Origin: Candidatus Kaiserbacteria bacterium
GTDB lineage: Bacteria > Patescibacteriota > Minisyncoccia > Phycocordibacterales > UBA12088
NCBI GenBank assembly: GCA_003561715.1
Contig: PWVU01000038.1
Coordinates: 1-6,095 of the forward strand
Direction: 5' to 3'
DNA: 6,095 nt
This document shows positions 5,546-6,095 of this stretch, one piece after another. The translations under genes were made by a program, and so were the position numbers. Under the pieces are notes generated by a model that was not told where the DNA came from, searched no databases, and saw nothing but the letters and a program-made list of their open reading frames with translations. Position 1 is the first letter of the stretch. Every line of letters starts with the position of its first letter.

Positions 5546-6095
5546 ATGCAAGCTAATACGGTGAAATCGCTCCACACACGTCGTCTCATCGTCGCTCTTA
5601 CCATTATCGGCAGCATTAACGCTGTGTGGATATTCATTTTTCTAACCGAATATTCGCTTATTCGCGCTGAAATGGCTCTCATCTCTGAGAAATTACTTTT
5701 ATCTATCGATGATATGGTTGGGCACGGCAGTGTGCCTTCGTACATCACCGCGATGTTTGTTTGGTTTAGTATTCTTGTGGGAGCAGGATATGCATGGGCA
5801 CAATTACTCTTCAAAAATGTAGATTTTTTTGAAAAAGTCATGTTCTCTCTTGTGTTAGGTGCATTTATCATGCCGCTGTCATTCGTGATTCCAGCAGCCA
5901 TTGTTTCACTAGAAAAACTTGTTTTTGTGGAGTGGATGGGTGGAGTGTTGCCCGAGCACTATAATACTACGGTTGATGCCGTGGTCACTGACCCGCCGTA
6001 TGGCATTGGGTTTCCTTACGCGAGCTACGATGATTCCGAGTCGCATTGGTACGCTCTGATGGACGGCGTTGTGCCTCTCTTGCGCCGCACCGCGC
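5546..6095 (+). CDS. Open frame: three-helix membrane segment continuing in frame into a DNA methyltransferase (3' end outside window)
   Basis: The frame is open from ATG 5546 to the window edge (183 codons plus one base). Residues 1-125 form a small membrane protein: basic N-terminus, helices at about 14-33, 67-85 and 99-122, with a loop AQLLFKNVDFFEKV resembling the cytosolic turn of DUF1616-like proteins. From about residue 128 the character changes completely. VDAVVTDPPYGIGF (DPPY at 149-152) is the catalytic motif IV of amino-methylating (N4-cytosine/N6-adenine) DNA methyltransferases of the PF01555 type, followed by SHWYALMDGVVPLLRR as in that family's first helix. By hand count, G+C rises from about 42 percent (5546-5920) to about 59 percent (5927-6095). 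Possible separate starts for the enzyme are GTG 5927 or ATG 5936, neither with a convincing ribosome-binding site. This may be a true fusion, a gene that lost its stop, or a chimeric join. Target sequence and any restriction partner are not visible. Confidence 0.65.
   Translation, partial: MQANTVKSLHTRRLIVALTIIGSINAVWIFIFLTEYSLIRAEMALISEKLLLSIDDMVGHGSVPSYITAMFVWFSILVGAGYAWAQLLFKNVDFFEKVMFSLVLGAFIMPLSFVIPAAIVSLEKLVFVEWMGGVLPEHYNTTVDAVVTDPPYGIGFPYASYDDSESHWYALMDGVVPLLRRTA

Noticed and set aside
5527..5901. A 124-codon minus-strand open frame opposite the membrane protein at 5546.
   Set aside because: The plus-strand frame gives clean membrane helices and continues into a recognisable catalytic motif. 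The minus frame yields an arginine/methionine/threonine-rich sequence without family features.
1..6095. Alternative genetic code (TGA as glycine), as in some Patescibacteria, because none of the six complete or 3'-complete genes ends in TGA.
   Set aside because: Six stops (four TAA, two TAG) are too few to judge. Conserved glycines are all GGN, and no gene needs TGA read-through to complete a domain.
1..6095. tRNA or rRNA genes, CRISPR arrays, insertion sequences or att sites.
   Set aside because: No cloverleaf with a GTTCRA-like arm, no regularly spaced repeats, no transposase or integrase fragment and no terminal repeats were found on reading both strands.
5546..6095. A complete restriction-modification or other defence system at the right edge.
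   Set aside because: Only the first 35-60 residues of a methyltransferase are visible; no restriction enzyme, specificity subunit or other defence gene is present, so the claim cannot be supported from this window.

Overview
The window reads as ordinary bacterial chromosome with tightly packed genes, all on the + strand. It contains no RNA genes, CRISPR array or insertion sequence that I can recognise. The gene content and style suggest a small-genome bacterium of the Candidate Phyla Radiation (Patescibacteria, Parcubacteria-like): short gaps, few Shine-Dalgarno motifs, a VKOR-type thioredoxin standing alone, and a Tgt with a long insertion. That placement is inference from gene style, not proof. 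Stop codons are TAA or TAG throughout, and conserved glycines are encoded by GGN, so the standard code fits.

Layout: positions 2-361 hold the C-terminal third of a class I ribonucleotide reductase beta subunit (nrdB). Positions 362-605 are non-coding, with a nested inverted-repeat structure directly after the nrdB stop (362-487), a perfect 26-base palindrome (503-528) and a possible promoter at 592-597. Then come a DUF1295 membrane protein (606-1430), a membrane-anchored thioredoxin-like protein with a CGAC site (1505-1885), tRNA-guanine transglycosylase tgt (1911-3137), a small two-helix membrane protein overlapping the tgt end (3109-3375), and the excision repair helicase uvrB (3395-5437). 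After a 108-base gap with a hairpin and a perfect DnaA-box match, an open frame starts at 5546 and runs off the right edge. It encodes three membrane helices followed, in the same frame, by the DPPY core of a DNA methyltransferase.

The thioredoxin, tgt, small membrane protein and uvrB genes are spaced by 25 bases, a 29-base overlap and 19 bases, so they could be co-transcribed. Their functions are not obviously linked: envelope disulfide chemistry, tRNA wobble modification, unknown, and nucleotide excision repair. I see no complete new multi-gene system. The items most worth a second look are the membrane-methyltransferase open frame at the right edge (real fusion or assembly chimera), the altered base-binding pocket and insertion of Tgt, and the structured non-coding element after nrdB.
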